Assembly (NCBI GenBank): GCA_009618505.1
Contig: WJOQ01000065.1
Location: 1 to 12,133 of the forward strand
Length of the DNA stretch: 12,133 nucleotides
Direction: 5' to 3'
Source of the DNA: Clostridia bacterium
GTDB lineage: Bacteria > Aerophobota > Aerophobia > Aerophobales > AE-B3A
Positions 1 through 7,196 of the stretch are shown here, piece by piece (position 1 is the first letter of the stretch; every line of letters begins with the position of its first letter). The translations under genes and the position numbers were made by a program. The notes under the pieces are model-generated. The model was not told where the DNA came from. It did no database searches and saw only the letters and a program-made list of their open reading frames with translations.

Positions 1-74
1 CTGCCCTGAGGCTCTGGTCCGCAGGCTCCTCCACCTAGAGAAAGAAGAAAGGAAAAGCTTCATTTCTTAATGAG
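1..74. repeat. Terminal direct repeat, left copy (circular overlap)
   Basis: Bases 1-74 are identical to 12060-12133. Exact identity that stops precisely at both ends of the window is what an assembler leaves when it closes a circle. I therefore read it as one locus of a circular molecule of about 12,059 bp rather than a biological long direct repeat. The copy begins inside a GC-rich hairpin whose left half lies at 12049-12059, and it ends with a small stem TCATT/AATGA. Confidence 0.85.
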
Positions 75-85
75 AATTTGAAAAT

Positions 86-249
86 TTAAGGCAAGCAAAC
101 CCGAAAAAGGCTCCGGTAGATTCACCTCCACCGAAATAACCGCTTACCGAGGCATCCTCAGGCTTTCTAGCCTGGGCCTCAAGGTGGCCTATTTTTAGCC
201 GGGGGTAAGGGAGCGAAGAGCCTAGCTAGCCTTGCCATACTTGCCTTAA
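86..249 (+). ncRNA. Candidate structured RNA domain upstream of the sugar operon
   Basis: A perfect 10-bp inverted repeat, TTAAGGCAAG (86-95) with CTTGCCTTAA (240-249), encloses nested helices. These are AGGCTC (108-113) with GAGCCT (218-223), CGGTA (114-118) with TACCG (145-149), and GAGGC (149-153) with GCCTC (176-180) capped by CAGGCT/AGCCTG (159-164/169-174) with a TTCT loop. The region is richer in GC than its surroundings and has no credible ORF. It lies about 200 nt before the first permease, so it may be a 5'-leader element or a free RNA. The strand is inferred from the neighbouring genes. It matches no riboswitch or catalytic RNA consensus that I recall, and I see no convincing promoter just upstream. 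Confidence 0.4.
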
Positions 250-445
250 TGGGAAAGGTTTTAATAAAGGAGGAAAAAGCGAGTATGAGCGGAAAGGAGG
301 TGAGAAATAAGAGAGAAAATAGGATCATTAGCTTGGGAAAGGAAAGCTTTATAAAAAAAGAATGTTGAAAAATTAACTTCTCTTTTGGGAGCTTTCCACG
401 GAAGAATGAACCAATCAACTGAACTATGACAATCTGGAGTGAAAA

Positions 446-1327
446 ATGATCAAAATAAAACAGCGAATCATTCCATACCTTTTTATTTCACCCTTTTTTG
501 TAATGCTTGGAATCTTTATGATGGTACCTTTAGGGTATGGATTTTGGATGAGCTTAAATGAGGTCTATATGGGAAGACCTATGGAATTTGTTGGATTAGT
601 TAATTTTTTACGTGTATTTTCAAGTACGAAATTTTATCATTGTTTAAAAGTCACAGCTCTGTACACCCTGGGCCAAGGGAGTCTGCATTTATTACTTGCC
701 TTGGGGGTAGCCTTAATGCTTAATTTGAAATTTAAGGGAAGAATGACTTATAGATCTATCTTTTTTTTACCTGTCATTACCTCCTTTGTAGTGGCAGCAA
801 TGTTTTGGAGATTGCTTCTAGATGAGCATATAGGATTAATAAACACAGTATTGAAAACAACAATGGGTCTTCCTGGCTACAAATGGTTAGAAGACTCAAA
901 GCTTATTTTACCTAGCGTGATATTTGTCGGCATTTGGAAATGGTTCGGGTTTCAAATGATTATTCTTCTTGCTGGCTTACAGAGTATTCCCAGCGAATTA
1001 TACGATGCAGCAAAGATAGATGGGGCTACTTCTTTTCAGACTACTCGATATGTAACCCTCCCCCTGTTGTTTCCTGTGGTTTTCTTTTGCATTGCTATCA
1101 TATTAATTGGCGATTTTATGCTTTTTGATATACCTTTCATCTTACTTGGACATACAGGAGGCACTGGTGAAAGTGCTTTATCCTTGGCTATGTATTTGTA
1201 TAGAAGCGCATTTTTGAATTTTAAATTAGGATATGGAGCAGCTTTGGGATACGTTTTTGCACTCTTAGTAATAGGTGTTAGTCTGTTATACGTACAAGCT
1301 TTAGGTAAAAAAGCAGGATTGACATAA
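446..1327 (+). CDS. Sugar ABC transporter permease (CUT1, MalF/UgpA-like)
   Basis: This is an inner-membrane permease subunit of a carbohydrate-uptake ABC transporter, 293 residues long. That fits the shorter six-helix members of the MalF/UgpA branch. Hydrophobic segments lie near residues 9-31, 70-92, 104-125, 153-178, 204-234 and 262-285. The cytoplasmic EAA loop that docks on the ATPase is clear at 184-208, with the core ELYDAAKIDGA followed by a TLPLL ending. The ATG start has GGAGTG a few bases upstream. It is the first gene of the block with the second permease (1563) and the binding protein (2513). No ATPase gene occurs in the window, so a host MsmK/UgpC-type ATPase is presumably shared. 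The transported sugar cannot be read from the sequence. Confidence 0.93.
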   Translation: MIKIKQRIIPYLFISPFFVMLGIFMMVPLGYGFWMSLNEVYMGRPMEFVGLVNFLRVFSSTKFYHCLKVTALYTLGQGSLHLLLALGVALMLNLKFKGRMTYRSIFFLPVITSFVVAAMFWRLLLDEHIGLINTVLKTTMGLPGYKWLEDSKLILPSVIFVGIWKWFGFQMIILLAGLQSIPSELYDAAKIDGATSFQTTRYVTLPLLFPVVFFCIAIILIGDFMLFDIPFILLGHTGGTGESALSLAMYLYRSAFLNFKLGYGAALGYVFALLVIGVSLLYVQALGKKAGLT

Positions 1328-1562
1328 GATTAAGAACATTTCATAACATCAGAACTTCACCAGAGTTTTCTTAATGGTTCTCTATGGAGAGGGGTCAAAA
1401 TATAGCAACCGTAATCTTTACAGTAGACAAGGCGCAGGAGAAATTCTGCAACTACTAATTTACAGTTCTTATCGAACCCTTGAAAGCTTAAACCTTTTCC
1501 TCGTAGAGTGAGGCGTATCCCAATAATATTGAGTGTTTTGAATACATAAGAAAGGGGTAGCG

Positions 1563-2381
1563 ATGAAAACTAAGATAAATCGGATAGTGATATATGCAGT
1601 TTTGACCTTAATAGGTGTCTCTACGTTGATTCCCTTCCTTTTTGCAGTATCTTCCTCTTTTAAACCACAAAGTTGTCTATTCGAACGCTCAATTCTAACA
1701 ATCAAAGACTTTACGTTAGACAACTATATACGTTTATTTGTCACTACATCTTTCCCAAGATGGCTTTTTAATAGCACAATCGTAGGTGTAAGTTTTTCTT
1801 TATTGTCGCTTTTTTTCTGCTCACTAGCTGGTTATAGCTTCGCGAAATACGATTTTTTAGGTAAAAATGCGCTGTTTCTTATAGTAATAGGTTCAATGAC
1901 TATTCCACCTTGGGTAATGATAGTTCCTCTTTTTACGTGGTTTACGAGACTGAGGTTAATTAATACCTATTGGGCCTTGATTCTCCCCGGTAGTGCTAGC
2001 GGTTTTGGTATATTTTTAATGAGGCAGTACATTCATGGTATACCTTCAGAGATACTCGATAGTGCAAGAATAGATGGTTGTTCTGATTTTCGGATTTACT
2101 ACCAGATAGTACTGCCTCTTATTAAACCTGCTTTGGGAGCCTTAGGTATATTTGTTTTTATGAATTCTTGGAATAACTTTATCTCCCCTCTTGTTTTTAT
2201 AAGGACTCCTGATATGTTTACTATACCGGTGGGTCTTGCCGCATTCGTAGGACAGAACAACCCTGAGTTCAGCTTGTTAATGGCCGGAGGAATGATTTCG
2301 GTGATTCCAATTCTAATTATTTTTCTAATTATGCAGAAGCAATTTGTAGCAGGGCTTACTTTAGGAGCCGTAAAAGAGTAG
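1563..2381 (+). CDS. Sugar ABC transporter permease (CUT1, MalG/UgpE-like)
   Basis: This is the second membrane subunit of the same importer, 272 residues, the usual MalG/UgpE length. There is an N-terminal membrane helix (about 8-29), then segments near 70-95, 103-125, 136-153, 190-212 and 241-258. The EAA loop is at 163-187 with the core ILDSARIDGCS and a LPL ending. The tail FVAGLTLGAVKE is the typical C-terminus of this subunit family. The start ATG has AAAGGGG at 1551-1557. A gap of 235 bp separates it from the first permease, which is unusual because these two genes normally abut or overlap. I see no intact gene in the gap. It should form a heterodimer with the product of 446-1327. Confidence 0.93.
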   Translation: MKTKINRIVIYAVLTLIGVSTLIPFLFAVSSSFKPQSCLFERSILTIKDFTLDNYIRLFVTTSFPRWLFNSTIVGVSFSLLSLFFCSLAGYSFAKYDFLGKNALFLIVIGSMTIPPWVMIVPLFTWFTRLRLINTYWALILPGSASGFGIFLMRQYIHGIPSEILDSARIDGCSDFRIYYQIVLPLIKPALGALGIFVFMNSWNNFISPLVFIRTPDMFTIPVGLAAFVGQNNPEFSLLMAGGMISVIPILIIFLIMQKQFVAGLTLGAVKE

Positions 2382-2512
2382 TAGAAGTAGATGTCGAGGA
2401 GGTGATAGGGAATGACTTAATTAGTAGAGGTATAAAGGAGATCTTCAAGATAGTCAATAGGGTGAGTTTGTCAGGTAAAAAGAGGTAATTTTATATAATT
2501 AGGAGATAAGAA

Positions 2513-3760
2513 ATGATGAACAAAAAGATAGTAATATGCGTGGCAACTCTGGTGGGGATAATGTTAGGAGCTGGTTGCGGTTTCTCTGCTCAAAAAGAGC
2601 TTACAGTATGGGGATGGGATTTTCGAGCAACAAAAGATATTGCTCCCCAGGTAAAACAATTTGAAGCGTTACATCCAGAGGTGAAAATAAAAACGATCAA
2701 TATAGCTCCTGAGGATCTTCATCATAAAGTAATGATGGCTTATCTATCAGGTACAGGAGCACCAGATGTGACTTTTGAGGTTGATACCAATGCTCGTAAA
2801 TATTATGGGACCAACACTATCTATACATTTGATGATGTTATACCAAATTTTAGAGATATTTTTGTCAAAGCCATTAGCTATCGCTGGACATATGAAGACC
2901 ATTTGTGGGGAGTACCTTATGATATGGGAACATTTCTTATATTTTATAGAAAGGATATTTTTGATGAGGCAGGAATTGAGTTCCCTGGCGATTGGCAGGA
3001 GTTTGTAGAGGTAGGCAAAAAGATAACCATACCTGGAAAGCGATATATGGTTGCTTGGGATGGAGGTAAAGTAGCACCATTGGTTCAAAGTAGAGGAGGA
3101 AAGATTACCAACATAAAGAATGAGGTTTTGTTTAATAACCCAATAACAGCTGATATATGTCAGTACTTAGTTGATATGGTCCACAAGCACAAGATTGCGG
3201 AGTACACCAATTTATATAATGTTGCGGCTTGGGTAAAAATTAAAGAGGATAGATGGGCAACGATACCTGCGTGGTATTGGTATCAGAGCTACGCACTCAA
3301 AGACATGGCCTACAAGCCTGAGTTAGTAGGGAAGTGGAGAATTGCCAGGATGTTGCCATGGAAAAAGGGCGACCCTCCTACAGGAGCAGGTTTTACCTGT
3401 GGTGGAATATGGTTAGTTTCCACACAGACAAAATATCCCAAGTTGGCTAAGGAGTTTGCTGCATCCTTGGGGACAAAAGAAGCCCAGGTTAGCCAAGCAA
3501 CCAGAAGGGGGATACTTCCAGTTAACATTTTAGCTCTTCAAGAGCTATCAAGATGGCAAGATCCTTTCTTTGGGGGACAGAAACCATATAAAATAGCTTT
3601 AGAGGAAATGAAAGATTGTCCTACCATGGAATTTGGAAGTAAATATCCTGTTATAGACCCGGAGCTGACGGTGGCAGTGGATGCAATGATGTACGAAGAT
3701 GTGCCTGTTAAGAAAGCTTTGGATGATGCTGAAAAAAGGGCAAAAGAGGAACTGAGATAA
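2513..3760 (+). CDS. Extracellular sugar-binding protein of ABC transporter (SBP family 1)
   Basis: This 415-residue solute-binding protein captures sugar outside the membrane and delivers it to the two permeases. The N-terminus has two or three lysines, a hydrophobic stretch (about 6-19) and a cysteine at residue 22 in the context GAGC. A lipoprotein anchor is therefore plausible, although position -3 is glycine rather than the usual leucine; plain signal cleavage is the alternative. The mature part opens with KELTVWGWDF, the first strand typical of family 1 binding proteins. Later landmarks are the IPAWYW region (about 248-253) and the GGIWLVS segment (about 296-302). Family members are normally 400-450 residues. 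AGGAGA lies 7 bases before the ATG, and a second ATG follows directly. The gene is 131 bp downstream of the second permease. Confidence 0.93.
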   Translation: MMNKKIVICVATLVGIMLGAGCGFSAQKELTVWGWDFRATKDIAPQVKQFEALHPEVKIKTINIAPEDLHHKVMMAYLSGTGAPDVTFEVDTNARKYYGTNTIYTFDDVIPNFRDIFVKAISYRWTYEDHLWGVPYDMGTFLIFYRKDIFDEAGIEFPGDWQEFVEVGKKITIPGKRYMVAWDGGKVAPLVQSRGGKITNIKNEVLFNNPITADICQYLVDMVHKHKIAEYTNLYNVAAWVKIKEDRWATIPAWYWYQSYALKDMAYKPELVGKWRIARMLPWKKGDPPTGAGFTCGGIWLVSTQTKYPKLAKEFAASLGTKEAQVSQATRRGILPVNILALQELSRWQDPFFGGQKPYKIALEEMKDCPTMEFGSKYPVIDPELTVAVDAMMYEDVPVKKALDDAEKRAKEELR

Positions 3761-3826
3761 TAATAGAAAAGCGTGGGGTTATAAATAGTCATCAAGGGAT
3801 GGAGAATATAACTGAGTTTACTTAAA

Positions 3827-3861
3827 GAAGGGGGGATGGGTATTCTGCCTATCCCCTCTTC
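3827..3861 (+). terminator. Hairpin between binding protein and GH-like gene
   Basis: GGGGATGGG (3832-3840) pairs with CCTATCCCC (3848-3856), eight Watson-Crick pairs and one G-U. It is extended by GAAG/CTTC (3827-3830/3858-3861), with a 7-nt loop. There is no U-tract directly after it; a T-rich stretch starts about 10 nt later. It could be a weak terminator or an mRNA-stabilising processing hairpin that lets the binding protein be expressed more than the gene downstream. Confidence 0.4.
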
Positions 3862-4057
3862 GACATGGTTCATTTTTCTTTGAAAGTCTCTGAGGAAGAA
3901 TTTAACTATCAAACACTCTTTTCTAATCACTCTTTCAACTCTAGCAATAAACCTATTTTTCACTATGCGAGTGTCACTCCCCTCATAAAAAACTAGAGCT
4001 AATTTAATTTTTAACCCAAAATACTAAAGTACTCTCTAAATTTAGGAGGTAATGACT

Positions 4058-6172
4058 ATGACTTTAATTTTGGAAAATGAAAAATTAAGAATTGAATTTG
4101 ATAAGACATCGGGGACTATTATCAAACTTCTAAATAAAGCAACTAACTGGCAGATAATTCAGCAGCCGAAGTTAGCTATGGGAATTCGGTTGCTTATTCC
4201 CATTCCGGGGTTTAGAAACAACCAGGTGAAAAGTGAACGTCAAAATCTCTCTTCGGTTGAGATAAATGAATCAAAAACTTCAATCACCTTAAAATGGGAT
4301 GGAATAACCGGGGAAAAATCAGGACCTCTGGATATCTCTGTAGTTCAGAAAATAAGACTCAAAGGTTCAGAATTGGAGTTTAATACTCAAATAGAAAATC
4401 GTTCTCCCTACACTATCGAGGAAGGATGGTGTCCATATCTTGGTGGAATTCATAAACCAGGTAGGGATAAATTTGAAGCAATAAGTATGAGTGCACAGGG
4501 TTATGCATTCAGAGTGCCATTGGATAAGAGATTTCCTGGAGTTGGTATGTCTCAATCAATGGTTAATGCTGGATATTGGGGTGTTGATTATCCTACAGCA
4601 GTAGTCTCATATCCAACATTTTTGTCTATAGCCCCTTTTATATTGTTATGTGATAACTCACAAGGAATTTACATAGGAGTTCACGATAAGCATATGAATG
4701 CAGTATCTTTCATAATGGAGTTAAAGCCGGGTTATATAGATTCCATGGATAATATCCCACCGCATACCTCTGAAATCGGCAAAAAGCCCGTTGGTTTTTT
4801 GCTTAGTCCTGTTAGGTTTCCATTTTTAAAGTCCGGGGAAAGTATGGAGTTAGCTCCTGTGGTACTACATTTTTATGAAGGCTCCTGGCATAAGGGAGTA
4901 GATCGTTATGTGAGCTGGCGTAATAGTTGGTTTAAGAGATTACCCGCCCCTAAGTGGATAGATGGGGTAGATGCCTGGCTTACTCTTCACATCAATTCTC
5001 CAGAAGACTGCTGTAGGTATAAATACAAAGAACTTGTAAGTATATGCAAAGAGGCAAAAGAAAAAGGAGTAGGAGTACTTCAGTTAATTGGATGGGCAAA
5101 AGGTGGGCAGGATAGTCATGTTCCATGCCACGACCCAGATCCCAGATTGGGTGCAAGAGAGGAGTTTTGTGAGGCTCTCCGTAAGATAGAAAAAGATATA
5201 GGTATAAGGGTCCTTTTGTTTTCTAAATTCACCTGGGCAGATAGAACCACTTCCTGGTTTCGTAATAAGTTAATTAAGTTCGCTGTTAAGGACCCTTATG
5301 GTGATTATCCTGTGCATCCGGGCTACGCATATCAAACAATCTCACAGTTGAGTGGTAACACTGTTCACAACTTAATTCCTATGTGCCATGCCTCAAATGA
5401 ATATCGAGATATTTGCATGGAGGAATTCGAAAAGATACTCCACTATGGCACTTCAGGCACTCTATACGATGAAGTAATGATGGGATTTAGATTATTCTGT
5501 TTTGATCCTAACCATGGTCACAAAGTTGGAGATTGCTTTATAAAGGGAAGCCTTAGGTTAGCAGAACAATTCTACAAAAGAGCCAAAGAGTTTAATCCAG
5601 ATTTTGTACTTGCTGGAGAAGGGCCACAGGATTTCTTTTGTCAGTATTACTCGATAAGCTACATTAGAAGTTGGGACCCACATCACATACCAATGCAAAA
5701 GTATATGAATCCAGAGATGAAAATTGCTACCTGCATTACTGGCTGGAATGACAGAAACATGATAAATCAATGTCTTATGAATAGTTATATAATTAATTAC
5801 GAGCCATACAACTTCAAGGGGAGATTATCAGATTTTCCAGATACGGTAGAATATGGTCAGAAAGTTCAAAGTCTAAGGAGAAAGCTCTGGAACTATGTAT
5901 GGAAAGGGAGATTTCTTGACGGACTTCGAGCCGAGGTTTCCTGCGGGGATAGTCCTCATTGGCCATATACAGTATTTGAGAATAAAATAAATAAAAAGAA
6001 GGCGGTAGTGATTGCCAACTATAAAGCAGATGAATCTATCGAAGTATCTGTCAAAATCCAAGAGAGAAGTGCCAGATTTAACCTTTACGTTCCAGAAGAA
6101 GATAAGGTAAGCAAGACTGATGGAAAAGTTGTAATTCCTCCACGGTCAGTAGTTGTAGCTGTGGAGAAATAG
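4058..6172 (+). CDS. Cytoplasmic glycoside-hydrolase-like protein (DUF6259-type)
   Basis: This large protein (704 residues from 4058) has the layout of family DUF6259 and GH36-like glycosidases. The N-terminal all-beta mutarotase-like domain spans about 1-290. A probable TIM barrel follows (about 295-590), then a short C-terminal beta domain (about 640-704). In the barrel, acidic residues end predicted strands in TLYDEVMMG (Asp471, Glu472) and VLAGEGPQ (Glu521); these are my candidates for nucleophile and acid/base. No signal peptide is visible, so it should act in the cytoplasm on the imported sugar. The start at 4058 is preferred over ATG 4052 because AGGAGG (4044-4049) is 8 nt from 4058 but only 2 nt from 4052. 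It follows the transporter genes after a 297-bp gap. The exact reaction is unknown, and a non-hydrolytic role is possible. Confidence 0.8.
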   Translation: MTLILENEKLRIEFDKTSGTIIKLLNKATNWQIIQQPKLAMGIRLLIPIPGFRNNQVKSERQNLSSVEINESKTSITLKWDGITGEKSGPLDISVVQKIRLKGSELEFNTQIENRSPYTIEEGWCPYLGGIHKPGRDKFEAISMSAQGYAFRVPLDKRFPGVGMSQSMVNAGYWGVDYPTAVVSYPTFLSIAPFILLCDNSQGIYIGVHDKHMNAVSFIMELKPGYIDSMDNIPPHTSEIGKKPVGFLLSPVRFPFLKSGESMELAPVVLHFYEGSWHKGVDRYVSWRNSWFKRLPAPKWIDGVDAWLTLHINSPEDCCRYKYKELVSICKEAKEKGVGVLQLIGWAKGGQDSHVPCHDPDPRLGAREEFCEALRKIEKDIGIRVLLFSKFTWADRTTSWFRNKLIKFAVKDPYGDYPVHPGYAYQTISQLSGNTVHNLIPMCHASNEYRDICMEEFEKILHYGTSGTLYDEVMMGFRLFCFDPNHGHKVGDCFIKGSLRLAEQFYKRAKEFNPDFVLAGEGPQDFFCQYYSISYIRSWDPHHIPMQKYMNPEMKIATCITGWNDRNMINQCLMNSYIINYEPYNFKGRLSDFPDTVEYGQKVQSLRRKLWNYVWKGRFLDGLRAEVSCGDSPHWPYTVFENKINKKKAVVIANYKADESIEVSVKIQERSARFNLYVPEEDKVSKTDGKVVIPPRSVVVAVEK

Positions 6173-6215
6173 AGAAATTAACCAAAGACTTTGGCAAAAA
6201 TTAGTCCCAAATTAA

Positions 6216-6244
6216 GCTCAAAGCCTTAATAATAAAGGCTCAGC
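6216..6244 (+). terminator. Weak hairpin after the cargo operon
   Basis: AGCCTT (6222-6227) pairs with AAGGCT (6235-6240) around an AATAATA loop, extended by GCT/AGC outside. A second small stem, CCAAA/TTTGG (6182-6186/6190-6194), sits right behind the stop codon of the preceding gene. Neither is followed by a U-tract. I read the region as the 3' end of the cargo transcript without a classical terminator. Confidence 0.25.
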
Positions 6245-6275
6245 ACCCTATTTTAAATAACCTATACTCACCTTT

Positions 6276-6325
6276 CTAGGGGATATTCCCTGCTAGAGAA
6301 TAGCTATCAGATCCGGGACCAGGGA
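6276..6325 (+). promoter_or_regulatory. Leader 1: two exclusive hairpins, one hiding the ribosome binding site
   Basis: Hairpin A pairs CTAG-GGGA (6276-6283) with TCCC and CTAG (6287-6290, 6293-6296), leaving a 2-nt bulge. Hairpin B pairs TCCCTG (6287-6292) with CAGGGA (6320-6325), which contains the Shine-Dalgarno of the gene at 6334. Both need 6287-6290, so only one can form at a time. The segment between contains AATAGCTATC (6299-6308), nearly the palindrome found in leader 2. The sequence from about 6290 to 6336 resembles 7205-7279, so the two leaders are probably duplicates. The switching function is inferred. Confidence 0.4.
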
Positions 6326-6333
6326 GATGATAA

Positions 6334-6735
6334 ATGGATAAGAAAGTTAAAGAAGCGGTCAGGCGTGCAGAGCTGGAGATAAAGAGGAAAGACAGGGAGG
6401 AGTGGGCAGCCCTGGCTGAGAAGATAGGAAAACAAAAAGCCGGGGAGATCCGGGGATCCCTTAAAGTATTTGCTGATTTTTATATTACTTGGAAAAAACT
6501 TGAGGATATAGCTCCTGAAGTAGTATATAAGGAATGGTGGAGAGAGAACCACGATAAGCCCATTCAAGAGGCGTTGGAGAGACTGGAGCTCAAGATCAGG
6601 GGTACGAAATGCAAGGCAAAGGACTGCGGTAATATATTTATCCCTAAACGGAGCGATCACATCTATTGTGGGGTGAATTGCAGAACCAGAGCCTTTTATC
6701 AAAAGAAAAGAGCAAGTTCAACGAGTAAGACTTGA
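6334..6735 (+). CDS. Small zinc-ribbon protein of unknown function
   Basis: The protein has 133 residues. The N-terminal half is helical and highly charged (about 1-45), followed by a WKKLEDIAPEVVYKEWW segment. The C-terminus (93-125) is a four-cysteine zinc ribbon with Cys93, Cys98, Cys112 and Cys116. The pattern, F.P.R then YC...CR.RA, is seen in small phage and plasmid proteins and often suggests nucleic-acid binding. The ATG follows AGGGAGA at 6321-6327 with good spacing; that site lies in the hairpin of leader 1. The stop codon overlaps the -35 box of the next promoter. It sits immediately before the presumed replication-control leader, so a role in plasmid maintenance is possible but unproven. 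Confidence 0.75.
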   Translation: MDKKVKEAVRRAELEIKRKDREEWAALAEKIGKQKAGEIRGSLKVFADFYITWKKLEDIAPEVVYKEWWRENHDKPIQEALERLELKIRGTKCKAKDCGNIFIPKRSDHIYCGVNCRTRAFYQKKRASSTSKT

Positions 6736-6760
6736 CAACCCCGTAGGAATTTAGTATAAT
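6732..6760 (+). promoter_or_regulatory. Consensus sigma-70 promoter for the attenuator leader
   Basis: TTGACA (6732-6737), a 17-bp spacer and TATAAT (6755-6760) form a perfect consensus promoter. Transcription should begin near 6767, just at the base of the first leader hairpin. It overlaps the last codons of the zinc-ribbon gene and drives the leader and the HTH gene. Confidence 0.85.
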
Positions 6761-6761
6761 A

Positions 6762-6825
6762 AAAAAGAGCCTGGAAGTGGGTTAGACTCCCAGGCGAAGG
6801 TAAAATAAAACTCTCTGCCCTATCT
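6762..6825 (-). ncRNA. Predicted antisense (countertranscript) RNA, about 63 nt
   Basis: Read leftwards from about 6825, the transcript ends in a hairpin formed by 6769-6774 and 6790-6795 (GCCTGG/CCAGGC plus an inner AGT/ACT), followed by TC and six U. That is an intrinsic terminator for this strand. The hairpin loop reads CUAACCC, which contains a YUNR (CUAA) U-turn motif of the kind that starts loop contacts in known plasmid antisense RNAs. The RNA is fully complementary to the first 59 nt or so of the + leader and covers the antiterminator arm at 6790-6800. Predicted role: force leader termination and so limit expression of the downstream genes, as RNAIII does in pIP501. No experimental support is available here. 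Confidence 0.7.
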
Positions 6826-6831
6826 ACCCTA

Positions 6832-6860
6832 ATTAAAGCAGAGAAAAGAGAGTTTGTCAA
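6832..6860 (-). promoter_or_regulatory. Promoter of the antisense RNA
   Basis: On the - strand, TTGACA (6860 to 6855), a 17-bp spacer and TTTAAT (6837 to 6832) give a near-consensus promoter with ideal spacing. The start would be near 6825. It lies inside the + leader and points towards the leader promoter, the convergent arrangement expected of countertranscript control. Confidence 0.7.
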
Positions 6861-6895
6861 GCCTTTGTCTGGAGCAACCGGGCAAAGGCTTTTTT
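6859..6895 (+). terminator. Intrinsic terminator (attenuator) before the HTH gene
   Basis: A 14-bp stem (6859-6872 with 6878-6891, three of the pairs G-U) has the 5-nt loop AGCAA and runs into a T-tract at 6890-6895. It ends only 4 nt before the Shine-Dalgarno GGAGGTG of the HTH gene, so termination here would shut that gene off. Confidence 0.9.
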
Positions 6896-6912
6896 ATTGG
6901 AGGTGTAAGATA

Positions 6913-7155
6913 ATGAAAAGTCCGATTAAACAGCACAGGGAAAAACAAGGACTAAAGCAGCTAGACCTGGCTTTGCTTCTGCAGGTCTCGGAGATGCAGG
7001 TTAGTCATTGGGAGCGTCCCTCAAGGATACCTCCGGACAGGATAATTGCCAGGCTTGCCGAGATTTTCAAGGTGGAAGCTGAAACCCTGAAGCAAGGGCT
7101 GGTGAGCTACCTTGAGGAGAAGCGAGAGGTCCTCAGACGCAAAGTCGGGGCTTAA
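6913..7155 (+). CDS. XRE/Cro-type helix-turn-helix protein
   Basis: This is an 80-residue DNA-binding protein. An XRE-type HTH fills residues 6-57: the REKQGLKQLDLALLLQVS turn, the recognition helix EMQVSHWER, and PDRIIARLAEIFKV. A basic amphipathic tail follows. The start is ATG 6913, with GGAGGTG at 6899-6905; an upstream in-frame TTG would lie inside the terminator stem and has no ribosome site. It is the first gene behind the antisense-controlled attenuator and is followed after 121 bp by the PriL-like gene, so it is probably a regulator or accessory of replication. A palindrome AATAGCTATT at 7216-7225, and its imperfect copy at 6299-6308, are possible operators. Binding is not shown by sequence alone. 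Confidence 0.85.
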   Translation: MKSPIKQHREKQGLKQLDLALLLQVSEMQVSHWERPSRIPPDRIIARLAEIFKVEAETLKQGLVSYLEEKREVLRRKVGA

Positions 7156-7196
7156 AAAGGCTATCATAAACAACGATTTTACCTGAGAAGCGTATC

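Larger units (their letters stand above)
6767..6898 (+). promoter_or_regulatory. Transcriptional attenuator leader (three competing helices)
   Basis: Helix I pairs 6769-6774 with 6790-6795. Helix II pairs AAACTCTCT (6808-6816) with AGAGAGTTT (6847-6855), or alternatively CTCTGC/GCAGAG. The antiterminator pairs CCAGGCGAAGG (6790-6800) with CCTTTGTCTGG (6862-6872): 11 continuous pairs, two of them G-U, held close by helix II. The terminator pairs 6859-6872 with 6878-6891. Helix I and the terminator each exclude the antiterminator. Antisense RNA binding to 6762-6825 would remove 6790-6800 and favour the terminator. The pairings are seen in the sequence; the regulation is inferred from pT181/pIP501-type plasmids. 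Confidence 0.65.

Noticed and set aside
285..368. 27-codon ORF with AAGGAGG upstream, and a perfect AAGGAGGTGA at 293-302
   Set aside because: The spacing to ATG 285 is long (11 nt), the product is low-complexity, and the second ribosome-site-like sequence has no start codon in range. Purine-rich chance sequence is more likely.
179..418. 79-codon - strand ORF over the structured leader
   Set aside because: It is phenylalanine/leucine-rich, with no ribosome site, and lies on the reverse of purine-rich DNA and nested helices. It is a shadow frame.
2402..2488. 29-codon GTG frame (VIGNDLISRG...) between permease 2 and the binding protein
   Set aside because: The ribosome-site-like GAGGAG abuts the GTG with no spacing, the frame is very short, and no family is recognisable.
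2468..2499. TTGTCA with TATATA/TATAAT before the binding protein, as a promoter
   Set aside because: The spacer is 18-20 bp and the predicted start would fall inside the ribosome binding site, so it could not serve that gene well.
3538..3963. 141-codon - strand ORF overlapping the end of the binding-protein gene
   Set aside because: More than half is antisense to a clear coding gene, it is serine-rich, and it has no recognisable domain or ribosome site.
6307..6702. 131-codon - strand ORF opposite the zinc-ribbon gene
   Set aside because: It is the mirror of the + frame, which has a ribosome site and a conserved zinc motif. The reverse product has no recognisable motif.
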